This document shows positions 1 to 11,466 of a stretch of 64,000 bases of DNA, piece after piece (position 1 is the first letter of the stretch; each line of letters begins with the position of its first letter). The notes below the pieces were generated by a model. The model saw only the letters and a list, made by a program, of their open reading frames with translations, had not been told where the DNA came from and did not search any database. The stretch is taken from assembly GCF_010093535.1 (NCBI RefSeq), contig NW_022985224.1:28977-92976 (forward strand). The letters run 5' to 3'. Origin of the DNA: Lindgomyces ingoldianus (taxonomy: Eukaryota > Ascomycota > Dothideomycetes > Pleosporales > Lindgomycetaceae). The position numbers and the translations under genes were made by a program.

Positions 1-2138
1 ATCTAGGCCAAAAAGAGGAGCGAAAAGGGGGTCGGATCCAGCGCGATGCCCAATCGAGACGAACAAGGCCTGACCCGCAGCAGTCGCAGGGAGATAGGTA
101 AATTTGCCTACTTAAGACTGCCTTCTACTATCCTTAATGTAGTAAAAGATGTTAGCCCTTTTTATAACCTCTAATAGCTGTCCTTTTAGGGATATAAAGA
201 AGTCTAAGTCTACTAGGTTAACTACTACACCTGCTTATTTAGTAAGGTCTTAATCTAGAAAGTTTACTTCTGCCCTAGAGTCTATTATAGCTTAGCAGTA
301 GTAAGAGAAGGTTAGACCCCTAACAGCTTTTAAAAAAGATATAAGCGTTGCCTTTACAGCACTAGGCCTAGCTCTCTAGGTACTTGCTGCTGCTGCTTTC
401 TGCCCCTCTAAGTATTCTACCTAGCCTATAAGACGCGGGGGGGGGCGTCCTAGGGCGCAGCTTTTCCTGCTAGGTTATCCTTTTTAAGGGGGCAGTTTCT
501 CCGCACGTAGCCCTGCTTATAACAGTTATAGCAGCCCCCCTCTCTCTAGTCCTTAGCCTTCTGTGCCCTTTTAGCCTCTAACTTCTAAGGCTTAGCAGCT
601 ATAAAGTTATAAGGCTTTACATTATTTCCTTAGTGTTAGTTACCCTAAGGTTTCTTGTAACCTACCTAGCCCTCTAAGGGGTGTTCTGCTTCTTCTAGGG
701 GCCTCTTGCCACCCCCACAGTTCCCTCCTGCCTAGAGGACCTGCTAGTGCTAGTTAGCCTCTGTCTCTAATTTAAGAAGACTACTCTACACTCTTAGTTA
801 GAAGTCTAGCCTGTACTGCACTTTTCTGTCTAAGGTAGAGAAAAAGTTGTGTATTAAGTTTTAATTTAAGTTATTTAGAGCTTTAACAAAGTTAACATCC
901 TCTTACTAGGTTTTAAAATAGTTAAAGAGTTTAGTAAAAGTCTAATTCTTTTAATTTATGTTTTTAATCCTTTACTTAGCTAAATTTTTTTTTTCCTAGG
1001 CATATCTAAGAAAGCTTAACAGCGTTTCTTTTATAAAGCCCTAGTGTAATTAGGTTAGGTAGTTAACTGTAGGGATTGCACATACTACTCTATCCTAACA
1101 GTCGCAGGGGTCCTCCCCTAGGTAGCGCCGGCAGAACTCCACCTATAATGCTGCATTTAGGAAGACTAAAGGGTTTTAGATGTATTCCTTACAGCCCTTA
1201 ATGTATGCTTATAGTTGCTTACAAGACTTTCCTTTAAACTTTAGAGGTTAGTTAGGCTTAGGCAACTATAGCCTAAAAGGGGTGCCCACAGGAGCAGCTG
1301 TCCTAGGTAGGAACAATAAGAGTTAGCCAGTGGCTGTCTATAGAGGGGCTGCTAGCCCTAGCCCTACAGGGGTTAGGTTATTATAGAGGGAGTTATAAGG
1401 CCCCTAGAAAGATTATAATGTTTCTCTTAATTAGTCTCTCTAAAGTTATTCTAGTCTTTTTTTTTTTTCCTTACTTTCTTTCTTAGTTCTTCTTATTAGA
1501 TCTTAGCATCTAGTTAGGTAATATTACTTATTATAATCTCCTCTAAGAGTGTCTTAGCCTAGGTAAAGGGGTCTAGAGGTAGCAGTCTCTAGAGGGGTTG
1601 CGCAGATGTCCCCTCTTTATTAGGTAGTCTGTCTGCAGAGGGAGTCTGTAAGTCTTGTACAACACTAGCTTAGGTAGCAACAGTTATGCTAGGTATTGTT
1701 AAGTAGGTAGAAGATTGTATTATAAAAAACAGAGTATACACTTTATAATTAAGAGGTGTATTAACTAACAAGGGCGTAACTATAATATAAGAGTATAATT
1801 AGTACCTGCCTAATTTCTAAGGCAATCCTCTTGTCACGGTATGCTCTATAACCTTACTCGTGCACAATCGTGACACCTCTGCTGTCTAAAGAGGGCTTCT
1901 ACAACTAGCTATATACTTCTCTAGAGAGCTAGGCAGGGCAGCGCTGGTAGCGACAGATCTAGTATGCTGTAGGTCTAGTTTAAAGTATTACCTGTCTAGG
2001 ATACCCGGCTTTTTAGGCAAGGTAGGCATTGTCTAGGAAGTGCGGGGTTAACAGAACAGTTCAGGAGTCGTCCGAGACTGCCTAGTGCAGTCTAGGCCAG
2101 TCTACGACAGCCTAGGAAACACCTAGATAGCCGGTTAT
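1..2138 (-). mobile_element. Decayed Ty3/gypsy remnant, gag and protease part
   Basis: Read on the minus strand, this is a retrotransposon gag followed by the start of pol, running off the window edge at base 1. A zinc knuckle is visible at 501-533 (C-Y-N-C...G-Y): the CxxC pair is intact, the histidine reads as tyrosine (CAC to TAC) and the last cysteine is lost. Further along, near 253-291, an aspartic-protease active site reads D-S-R-A, one substitution from D-S-G-A. Many TAG/TAA stops interrupt all frames, as expected of RIP. The LTR of this copy could not be delimited; the stretch 1881-2138 is probably its leader or LTR. It is a different family from the gypsy elements at 20265 and 33278, judging by the zinc knuckle. 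Family order is inferred; no frame is intact. Confidence 0.7.
1832..1875 (+). repeat. 44-bp solo mini-LTR of the 33278 gypsy family
   Basis: The segment starts TGTCACGGTAT and ends GCACAATCGTGACA. These are the two ends of the 318-bp LTR at 33278-33595, joined with about 274 bp missing from the middle. It is flanked by a perfect 5-bp target duplication, CCTCT, at 1827-1831 and 1876-1880. The bases retain TCA and TGA, so this insertion escaped the decay around it. Orientation is given relative to the 33278 element, and the strand choice rests on that comparison. Confidence 0.75.
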
Positions 2139-3073
2139 TACACATATAACATAGTAGTTCTTACTTAGAAAAGATAAGTAAGCTACTTTTATATAATTAA
2201 CTTAGAAAACAAAAATGCTGTATAATAATATGTTAAGTAACATGTAAAAGAGGCATATATTATATTTATATGTTAACTAAAGGTAGCATTTAACCTTTTT
2301 ATTACTACATAAACTATAGACTCTTTATATAATAACATTAACACACTTAACACATAAATTTAATAGCAGATACATAATAGTAAGTGTAGTCTTACCTTTC
2401 TACTATTATAACTTAATTATGTAAAGGTGTTTATCTTTATAAATAAATTATTTACTAATAATAAAAACTTTAGCTTATAGCTAGAATTTTTAATTATATT
2501 AAGTAATAAAAACTATATAAAGTAAAGTAACTACTTTAAAATACTAGGCAACATTATATACTAGAATTCTACTAAGTATAAAAAAGTAACTAAGAGTGTT
2601 TTTACTAGCAAACTATATAAAATAGTTAAATTGTTTAATAATATAATTACACTTAGTATAACTTTATAGTAAATTATATAAACACTTAAACTGCTACTAA
2701 TCTTAGTAGTAATCTACATAGATTTAAAGTCTTTATATAATTACCTTATTAAGCTAGGCACTACTAGTAAAAAGTAACTTATAATTAACATTATATTACT
2801 CTATAAATTATATAAAAAAAAAGAAATTACTAAAATAAAGTAAATTAATAGTAAAAATAACTTAGTAAATATATATATAAAGAAAATACTAAACTAGGCT
2901 TTTTAATTATTAGTCTTAACTAACTGCCTCTCTGTCTAGATAGAAGCATCTGTGGACTAGCTAAATCCTGTGCGCAAAGATGCTCTAGAGTAACTAGACT
3001 AATAACACTTTTATATAAGGCTTATCTTTTTTATTTTTTTTATTATACACACTTATTTTTTTTATTATAAGAT

Positions 3074-3646
3074 TAAAAGAGAAAAATATGTAAAAAAGAC
3101 AGTCTATTTGTCTAGTATACAGAAGAAGAAAAAGCTACTACCCCTTATGTATAGTAGTCACAATGCAGACCACAGCTCTGCTATACACACAAGGCGTAGG
3201 CATTAGCCTAGAAGTTAGCTAACATATAACACTTAATAAAAAAAAGGCACTAGTAGTGCTACTATAATAATAAGCATATAAAGTTACTAGAACTTAACTA
3301 TAACTCTAGACTAAAACTGCATAAAAGTACCTCTTATAACAAATAACCTTTACTGCCTATAGCTGTAGATTAGTGCTAGTAGGTAAGACAACATTAATAT
3401 TATAAAATAGTAAAGCTGCTATATGCTGCTCTTTAGCCTATCTATAATTAGCATTTTATATAAAAAGAAAGTAGAAAAGCTAAAAGATTTATATATTTAT
3501 GCTAAAACACTAAATAAACTACTAATTAGTAGTAAAACTAGTTAAAAGGGTAACATAGATGCGCCCTAGGCTGCTAGACTGCACAAGGACGTTAAAGACG
3601 CCCGCACTAACAGCGCTAGAGGTAGAGAAGGAAGGCTAGAGAGACA

Positions 3647-3695
<49 letters not shown>

Positions 3696-3703
3696 GCAGG
3701 AGT
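3074..3703. mobile_element. Unidentified insertion in the copia LTR
   Basis: About 630 bp that interrupts this LTR but is missing from the equivalent places in the two other LTR copies (about 10650-10690 on the minus strand and 30370-30400), which keep the uninterrupted junction. It contains a TC/TG microsatellite at its right side. No terminal repeats, coding frame or clear target duplication were recognised. The borders are good to a few bases only. Confidence 0.5.
3646..3692. repeat. (TC)n(TG)n compound microsatellite
   Basis: A pure TC run (about 3646-3662) passes into a pure TG run (about 3663-3692). On the minus strand it yields a meaningless Thr-His/Glu-Arg repeat frame, which should not be annotated as a protein. 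Confidence 0.95.
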
Positions 3704-5462
3704 ATCTGTCACTATTAGCACTATACAAAAAGAGAAAAGAGCTAGGGAATTGTACAGTAAGGCTTAAAAAGTAAAAGATAAAGAAGAGAAAATAAAAAAA
3801 AAAAGACTTTATTATATACACCTCTCTACGCACCTGCCTACGCAAAGATCCTACACTATTCTAGCATAAAACTCTGCACAAAACAGTTTATACACTGCTA
3901 AATTACTTATAAGGTAAGCGCATAAAGGCTAGATAATAATAGCTTAAAATACTTTACACTATTTATAAAGCTATTTACATAGTGTAACTAGCTTATTTTA
4001 ATGTACAGCATTACTAAGGCAAGTTCTAATAAATAAAGTAAAGTAAAGGCAGAATATAATTAGATAAACCTACATAGATAAAAGAGAGGTAACGTGTACA
4101 GAAGGTAACTTTTTAGATAAAAAGAAAAGTTGCTAGTGTTTATACACAGCAGTAGTGTTATAATTTAGATATAAGTAATTACGCATAAGCAAGACTATGT
4201 ATCTATGTTATATAATGCTTATGTGTAAACCTCTATGCGTAAACATTTAGATATCCCTTTTTTCCTCTGTACAGAGAAAAGACAAGAGTAATAGAACTAG
4301 AATTATATTACTCTCACCTTACCTACCTTATATGCTGTGCACACTATACACCACTCTTACTCTTGCTACTTAAGTGCTTATACTATAAGCAGCTAGCTGT
4401 TAGAGCCTATTCAACACTATTAGTAATTAAAGTGTTTATCTCTATATAGTCTAATTTCTTAAATAGTTTTCTAGGTATAGTAATTATACTATCTATACAG
4501 AGCTTAATAGATAAGGCCTAATTATCTTTTTTCTTCTAGGTTAGAAATACCTAGTTTAGACTTTATGCAAGTTTCCTTTACCTTTTACTTCTTCTAGTAT
4601 CTATATCTTCTCTCTACAATAGTGCAGCATTGCTATCCTAAGAGGCTTAGTCTATAGTAGGCTTTAGTTCTGCCTCTATAATATTTTTATAAAGTTGTTC
4701 TCTTTTTGTTTTCTATAAAAGATCTTTTTATATAAAGGTTAGTTTATCTAGGTCTTTTATTACAGGTAGGTTGTCTTTTTTTTATTATAGTATAGTTTAA
4801 CCTGTGTATATTAGAGCTATAGTAGGCTTTTTTTTTTAATAATAATGTTACTCTTTTTAATACTCTTTATTTTATATAGGCTAGTGTAGCCTTTCTTTTC
4901 TCTTTATGCTATAATTTCTAAGCTAAGAAAGAAGTTAAGAACTTTATATGTTATAAAGCTATTATAAGTGTTTATTACATAATTAATGTTAACTTTAATA
5001 TAGTCTTTTTAAAGCATTTTTATTACCTTTTGCACAGCGCTTACTTATGTAATAATGTCTAGTAATAGTAAAAAGTCTAGGTTAACTCTTAGGTATGCTT
5101 TAATGACTAGCAGCGTAGGTACTAGACTGTGTAGGCTAGCTGTGTTGTTTAAAGCCTTAACTACTATCTATAGAATAGCCTTATTATTTATATAGTTACC
5201 TAGCTTAGTCTTTAGAATGTTAAACACTTATTAAAAAGGTGTGTACACGCGCTTAACCTTTCTAACTGCCTAATATGCTTCTATAGGCATCTGTCTACAT
5301 ATAGCTTCTATAATCTTTACATAAGCTTAATAATCCTTTAAAGTAAAGTTTACACTAGAGTTATATATAATACAGTCTAGAGGTTCTTAATAGGTGTTAA
5401 TCTAGCATTTACACAGTGCATTCTAGGTATCTTGTGTAGACATAGACTTTAGAAATATAGTA

Positions 5463-6562
5463 ACGTACTTCATAGGCGAGTTGCTCACACACCTGAGTTG
5501 CTTACTTTTGCCAAGACCCCACTAAACCACCCTTCCTACACTAATGCATTCCCCACAACACCACTTAGACGCGCTAAAAGAACATTAGATACAGCTTACG
5601 CTCTAAGCTTTTAAATAAGACATAAAACTCTTAAAGAAATGTGCTATAGCTATGTGCAAAGTCTTATAAAAGACAACAAATAACTATAGCGCTAGACAAC
5701 CTTTACAAGCTAATTCTACAGCTAAATTACAGAGGCTAGGCAATAAAAAGAAGCAGGTAATTGTTAAGACTATACTTAAGCTATATGCGCAAGAAATTTC
5801 CTCTTAGATAGCATTTATAGCTAATATAGTTAATTCTTTGCGCGCTAAGCGTAATCTAGGCTATGTTTGCATAAACTAGCTTAGTATGTTTGTAAAGCAT
5901 TATTTAAAGCTTAAAGTAATGTTTAAGCATAAGTACAACTATAAAAGAGCCTTTTATAAGAGTCCTAGAGTAATTTAGAGCAGGTTTAGCCTTATAGAGA
6001 ATATTAAAGCTAAGTATAGCATCTAGGATAATAACACGTACAACTTTAGCAAAATAGGGTTTATAATTAGCTAGATATCTCTTAACTATACTTGCGCTTA
6101 AAACTTTACTTTAAGCTCTAAATAACGCTTTACAAACGTACTAGGCTAGTTTATGCAAACATAGCCTAGATTACGCTTAGCGCGCAAAGAATTAGCTATA
6201 TTAGCTATAAATGCTATCTAAGGGGAAATTCCTTGCGCATATAGCTTAAGTATAGTCTTAACAATTACCTGCTCCTTTTTATTGCCTAGCCTCTGTAATT
6301 TAGCTGTAGAATTAGCTTGTAAAGGTTGTCTAGCGCTATAGTTATTTGTTGCCTTTTATAGGACCTTACATATAGCTATAGCACATTTCTTTAAAAGTTT
6401 TATGTCTTATTTAAAAGCTTAGAGCGCAAGCTATATCTAACATTCTTTTAGCGCGTCTAAGTAGTGTTGTAGGGAATGCATTAGTGTAGGAAGGGTAGTT
6501 TAGTGGGGTCTTAGCAAAAGTAAGCGACTCAGGTGTGTGAGCAACTCGCCCATGAAGTACGT
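5463..6562. mobile_element. Palindromic Fot1/pogo derivative, copy 1
   Basis: An element of 1100 bp bounded by TA duplications (5461-5462, 6563-6564), with ends ACGTACTTCATA... and ...TGAAGTACGT. The inverted repeats are not short termini: the left arm (about 5463-5942) and the right arm (about 6083-6562) match as reverse complements over about 480 bp, leaving a loop of about 140 bp. The left arm plus loop reads as the N-terminal half of a pogo-type transposase, including an N-F-S-K-(T/I)-G-F segment resembling the first catalytic Asp region NFDETGF. The right arm is an inverted copy of the same half, and the C-terminal half of the transposase is absent. It cannot encode a transposase and would be non-autonomous. 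Confidence 0.85.
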
Positions 6563-7227
6563 TAGCCTAAAATAATATGTCTACATTAATAATATATAAG
6601 ACATTCTTATTATTAATTTATATAATGTTAATAATAACTTTATAGTTAAAGTAGGTGTTATTTTTAATTATAAACTTAAATTTTTATAAAGCTTAGTTAT
6701 ATAATTAGTAGAGGTAGTAAAACTTCTTAATCTTTTCTAACACTACATTATTAATGTTGTAGCTTACACTAGTTAGCATCTTCTAAAGTCTCTTTATACA
6801 GGGGTGTTTAAATTAGTAGTAAAGGCAGTAAAGTTTTAATTTAGTAAAAAAAAACATAAAATTTTTTTTACTAATATTAAAAAAAAGTGTCTTTATTTTT
6901 ATATAATAAAGACAGTAGTTTTATTTTTATATATAATAATATTTAAAATGTTATTAAAGTATACTCTAAGTTAGTTAGCATCTGCTAGTAATAGTAGAAA
7001 GAGTATTAGAGTTTCTAAAATGTAGTATATAACTAGACTAATTAGGTTCTAGATTTATATAGTACTAATTAATCTCTTTAGTGTCTAGCATTTAAGGCTA
7101 ATATCTATTTAGCTAGGTGTTTAATTAATTTTTATATGTAAGTTCTCTTATATATACGCCTTAAGTTAGAACTTACTAATAGTAGAAATTTTTACTACGC
7201 CTATGTCCTATAATTTACCTTAGTATA

Positions 7228-9092
7228 ACGTACTTCACAGGCAAGTTGCTTACACACCTAAGTTGCTTACTTTTGCTAAGACCCTACCCTAACAAACTCT
7301 ATTATAGCCTATAACAACCCGCTCTAGCACTATATAGTACAGTACAGCCTAGAATATTATTTAGATACTACTTCTACTTCTTACTTACATATTTGCGTGT
7401 TATGCCTAGTCTAATTACACTATCTGCAGCGCCTTTAGAATAGCTTACCTACTTTAGCTTACACCTGCTTTTTTACTTTCTTTCTATTACTGCGCGCTTT
7501 AAATTCCTTTAAAGCTATTAAGTATAAGCTTTTTTAAATTATTAAAGTTTTTTTTACTTTAATTTACTTTCTTTTATGTAATTTATATTACATAGTAGCT
7601 TTATTAGCTGCTTAAAGCTTAGTAATTTTTTATTATACTAACACTAGCTTATGCATAATTATTATTACTCTTTTTAAGACCTTTTTAAACACCTTAACTA
7701 TAAAAGTTAGTAAACTATTTATATACTTTTAAATTTTTATTTTTATAAGCATTAATTATAACTTAAGTTTTAAAGTATTACTTAAAGTTTACAACTGCTA
7801 AGGCTTATTATATATAAGTAGTAGTAGTAATAAAGTGCACAACTTTATATTAAGGCCTATTATAACTTATTATAGGTTAAAAGAAACTAATCTAGCGCTT
7901 TAAAACTTTTTTTAAATATTACTAAAAGTAATTATAGCATTATAAGCTACTTTAAAGTATAGTAAGAACTTTATTTTTATAATATAAGTAATCTAGTTAT
8001 ATATAAAGTTTTTAGCTTAGCGCTTATACACCTTTTTTAAAAAAGTAAAATAACCTACATTAAGTAGCTATAAAAAGTGTAATAAGTAAAAAAGTATATA
8101 AATAGTAATAATTTTATTATTTTTATAGTATTACTAAAAATAAAGTAAGTTATAGCTTTTATAGCTGTTAATAACTAGTAGATAGTAGCTACTAATAGTA
8201 CATTTTTTATATGCGTGTTAAAGTGCTTTAACTAGTTTAAACTAAGCTAATTAGTAGTCTAGCTACGCTTAGAGATTATAATAACCTAATTTTAGAGTAG
8301 ATTTTCTTTTTTATACTAGTTTAAAAAGTAGTTACTACTCTAAAAAATAATAAAAAGTAAAATAGCTTACCTTTTAGCATTAATGCTCTAGATAGCTGTT
8401 GTCTACTTCTAGTTACCTAGCTAAACTGCTTTTAGCTATTCTTATCTCTCTAAACTTATAATAACTGCTCTAGGAGATATCTAGCCTATTATAAACTTTA
8501 TTTTATTAAAGTTATATATGTTATTATTTTAAATGCTATACTTAGCTTTAATATTTTTTATAAAGTTAAACTAGCTTTAAATTACTATAAAATTTTTATA
8601 AAAAGTTTTTTTATAGTTATAGTTATACTTAAACTTTACTTTAAGCTTTAAGTAACACTTAATAAATATATTAAGCTAGTTTATACTAATATAGCCTATA
8701 TTATACTTAGCATGTAAAGAATTAGCTATATTAGCTATAGCTGCTAGCTAGAGGGGAAATCCTTGTGTATCTAGCTTAAGTATGTGCTAAATAATTACTT
8801 ACTTTTTATTATTATTTAGCTTTTATAAGTTAGCTATATAATTAGCTTAAAAAGGTTATCTAGTGTGTTAGTTACTTATTATTTTTTAAAAGACTTTATA
8901 AATATCTATAGCGTGTTGCTTAGAAAGTATTACATCTTATTTAAAAGCCTAAAGTGTAAGCTGTATCTAACATTCTTTTAACACATCTAAGTAGTGTTGT
9001 TAGAAATGCATTAGTGTAAAAAAAGTAGTGTAGTAGAGTCTTAGCAAAAGTAAGCAACTTAGGTGTGTAAGCAACTCGCCTATAAAGTACGT
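7228..9092 (-). mobile_element. Full-length decayed Fot1/pogo DNA transposon
   Basis: An element of 1865 bp with inverted terminal repeats of about 60 bp and TA target duplications (7226-7227, 9093-9094). Read on the minus strand it carries a degenerate pogo transposase. The N-terminal half matches the arm of the palindromic elements, with N-F-N-K at the first catalytic Asp site (Asp to Asn by G-to-A). The far end shows the C-terminal tail shared with the 14576 copy. It lies in the minus-strand copia; the plus-strand copia has the uninterrupted site near 27075-27090. Every frame is closed by RIP-type stops. Confidence 0.8.
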
Positions 9093-9684
9093 TACTATAT
9101 AGTATTAGTTATTAAGGATAAACTGCTTAGCATACTTCTTAGGTTTAATGCTATAGATGTCCTCTCCTGTTACATAGTATAAGTAGGTAGTAGAGGTAAA
9201 GTAGTTAATAGCTTTTTTAGTATTTTTATTTTTGTATTTTATATTTTTTATATTATGCAAATTATTTTCTTTTTTAAGGTAACTTTTAAAGTCTTAGATA
9301 TATAAAGTAATGTACTAGTTCTTTACTTATGTATAGTTATTATAAGAGTAGTTTAATAACTAACATTTTTACTTATAGTAAACAAAGCACTTTCTTAGTT
9401 ATATATAGTTGTCTTTAGAGTGTAGCCTAAACCTAGATAAAAATCTTCTATATTATTCTCTTCTATATAAAAAGAAGCTTCTCTCTTGTTATATAAAGTT
9501 ATATTAGCAGTTAGTGTAGTACACATTAGGCAGTTTTTAGATGTATTAGTTTACTTTTTAGTTTATAGTAACTTAAAGTAAGGCCTATAAGTTACTAAAT
9601 AAGGCTTTATATAAAAGCTTAATAGTAAACATAGCATGTTTTAGTTCTAGTTATCTTTAATAAGCTTATATAATACTAGCATAT

Positions 9685-10065
9685 TGTTAGGTATGCGCAC
9701 CTACTGTTAAGACAGGAGGAACGTTTGACGAAAGCTGCTACATAGTACAAGCAATAAGCTCGAACAGTATGTTGCTGCAAATTGCTGCATTTTGCAGCAT
9801 TTTGCAGCATGTTGCAGCAAATTGCAGCATTTTACAGCATGTTGCAGCAAATTGCAGCATTTTGCAGCATGTTGCAAGCTGGTCGCGCATAGGGCTAGTG
9901 CGCGAGGGACTCGGATCGGCAGAACAAAAAGCCGAGCAACACGAGTAGAGCAGAAAAAGGATCGATAAATTAAGAAAATGAATACAATTAATCAATCATC
10001 CCATACATTATATCCAAACCCATCATTCATCTCAGGAAGCCTAGAAACAGTGCTTTAATCTAACA
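9685..10065 (+). repeat. Young solo LTR with TTGCAGCA expansion
   Basis: A 381-bp unit that begins TGTTAGGTATGCGCACC and ends GCTTTAATCTAACA, flanked by the perfect 5-bp duplication CATAT (9680-9684, 10066-10070). It shows none of the decay of its surroundings (TCA, TGA, CCA and TGG are common). An array of about 100 bp built from TTGCAGCA-type units occupies about 9773-9870; the sister copy at 11092 has only one unit there. The 85-residue minus-strand frame within it is an accident of the LTR. Confidence 0.85.
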
Positions 10066-10122
10066 CATATAGTAGAACATTTTTTTAAAATTTTATTTTT
10101 AGTGCCTTTTATATAAGTGTAA

Positions 10123-11086
10123 TGTTGAATAGACTCTGTTAGCTAGCTGCTTATAGTATAAGCACTTAAGTAGCAAGAGTAAGAGTAGCGTACAGTGTGC
10201 ACAGTGTACAGGGTAGGTAGGGTGAGAGCAACATGTTTCTAGTTCTGTATTGTTCTTGTCTTTTTCCTCTGTACAAAGAAAAAGGGGAATATCTAGATGT
10301 TTGCGCACAGAGGTTTGCGCACAAGCATTATGTAACATAAATACATAATCCTGCTTATGCGCAATAGCTTATATCTAAACTATAACACTACTGCTGTGTA
10401 TAGACACTAGAAACTTTTTCTTTTTATTTAAAAAGTTGCCTTCTATACACATTACCTCTCTTCTATTTATATAGGTCTATCTAATTATGTTTTGCCTATA
10501 CTCTACCTTATTTATTAGGACTTGCCCTAGTAATGCTGTGCGTTAGAATAAGCTAGTTGTGCTATGTAAATAGCTTTTCTTTTTTTTATCCTCTACTTTC
10601 TCAGCCCTGCTGTATAATCCCCTAGCTCTTTTCTCTTTTCGTACAGTGCTAGCAGTAATAGATTCTTATAATAAAAAAAATAAGTGTTTATAATATAAAA
10701 AAAAAATATAAAAAAAAAATTAGGCCTTATATAAAGGTGTTGTTAGTCTAGTTAGTCTAAGGCATCTTTGTGCATAGGATCTAGCTAGTCTACAGATGCT
10801 TCTATCTAGACAGAGAGGTAGTTACTTAGGACTAATAATTAAAAACTCTAATTTAGTATTTTCTTTATACACACATCTACTAAGTTGTTTTTACTATTAA
10901 TTTACTTAATCTTAGCAATTTTTTTTTCTTATATAATTTATAGAGTAACATAATGTTAATTATAAGTTACTTTTTACTAGTAGTGCCTAGCTTAACAAAG
11001 TAATTATATAAAGACTTTAAATTTATGTAGATTACTACTAGAATTAGTAGTAGTTTAAGGGTTTATATAATTTGCTATAAAGTTAT
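10123..11086 (-). repeat. Copia-family LTR, minus strand, truncated
   Basis: Reverse complement of the copia LTR: it starts at the LTR 3' end (TGTTGAATAG...) and can be followed to the equivalent of about 29970, where a solo LTR and then a pogo fragment interrupt it. It would be the 5' LTR of the minus-strand copia copy. A 79-residue minus-strand frame at 10099-10338 is not a gene. Confidence 0.75.
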
Positions 11087-11091
11087 ACTAA

Positions 11092-11365
11092 TGTTAGATT
11101 AAAGCACTGTTTCTAGGCTTCCTAAGATGAATGATGGGTTTGGATATAATGTATAGGATGATGATTAATTATATTGATTTATTAATCCTTTTTCTGCTCT
11201 ACTCGTGTTGCTTGGCTTTTTGTTTTGCCGATCCAAGTCCCTCGCGCACTTGCCCTATGCGCGACCAGCTTGCAGCAACATACTGTTCGAGCTTATTGCT
11301 CGTACTATGTAGCAGCTTTTGTCAAGCGTTCCTCCTGTCTTGACAGTAGGTGCGCATATCTAACA
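11092..11365 (-). repeat. Young solo LTR, same family as 9685, opposite orientation
   Basis: A 274-bp unit from TGTTAGATTAAAGC to GCGCATATCTAACA, the reverse complement of the 9685 unit without its TTGCAGCA array. The flanks are ACTAA (11087-11091) and GCTAA (11366-11370), a 5-bp duplication with one G/A difference. It is essentially undecayed. Confidence 0.8.
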
Positions 11366-11370
11366 GCTAA

Positions 11371-11466
11371 AGCAGGTTGTTATAGGCTATAATAGAGTTT
11401 ATTATAGTGTAGTCTTAGCAAAGGTAAGCAACTTAGGTGTGTAAGCAACTTGCCTATGATGTATGT
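11371..11466 (-). mobile_element. Terminal fragment of a pogo element
   Basis: The last 96 bp match the C-terminal-side end of the 7228 pogo family, with the terminal repeat ending ...TGTATGT then TA (11467-11468). The rest of the element is missing; the break coincides with the neighbouring copia LTR truncation and the solo LTR insertion. Confidence 0.7.

Larger units (their letters stand above)
2139..4416 (+). mobile_element. Solo LTR of the Ty1/copia family, with later insertions
   Basis: The sequence is collinear with the 3' LTR of the plus-strand copia element (29455-30916), beginning TACACATATAAC and ending GCCTATTCAACA. Two extra blocks absent from the other copies are present: about 3074-3703, and roughly 3796-3967. 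It is followed directly by copia internal sequence in the opposite orientation, so it is not a normal terminal repeat of that copy. It is heavily RIP-decayed. The exact 5' border is inferred from where the copies diverge; no clean target duplication was found. Confidence 0.65.
4417..10122 (-). mobile_element. Decayed Ty1/copia internal region (minus-strand copy)
   Basis: This is the reverse complement of the internal part of the plus-strand copia element (about 19800-28810), including the integrase. It is split by three later insertions: a palindromic pogo derivative (5463-6562), a full-length pogo element (7228-9092) and a solo LTR (9685-10065). Compared with the other copy it lacks the gag leader, since its LTR end at 10123 abuts sequence matching about 19805. 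The other copy supplies empty target sites for both DNA-transposon insertions. All frames are full of TAA/TAG stops. Confidence 0.75.

Noticed and set aside
3636..3845. 69-residue minus-strand frame with Thr-His repeats
   Set aside because: Translation of the TC/TG microsatellite.
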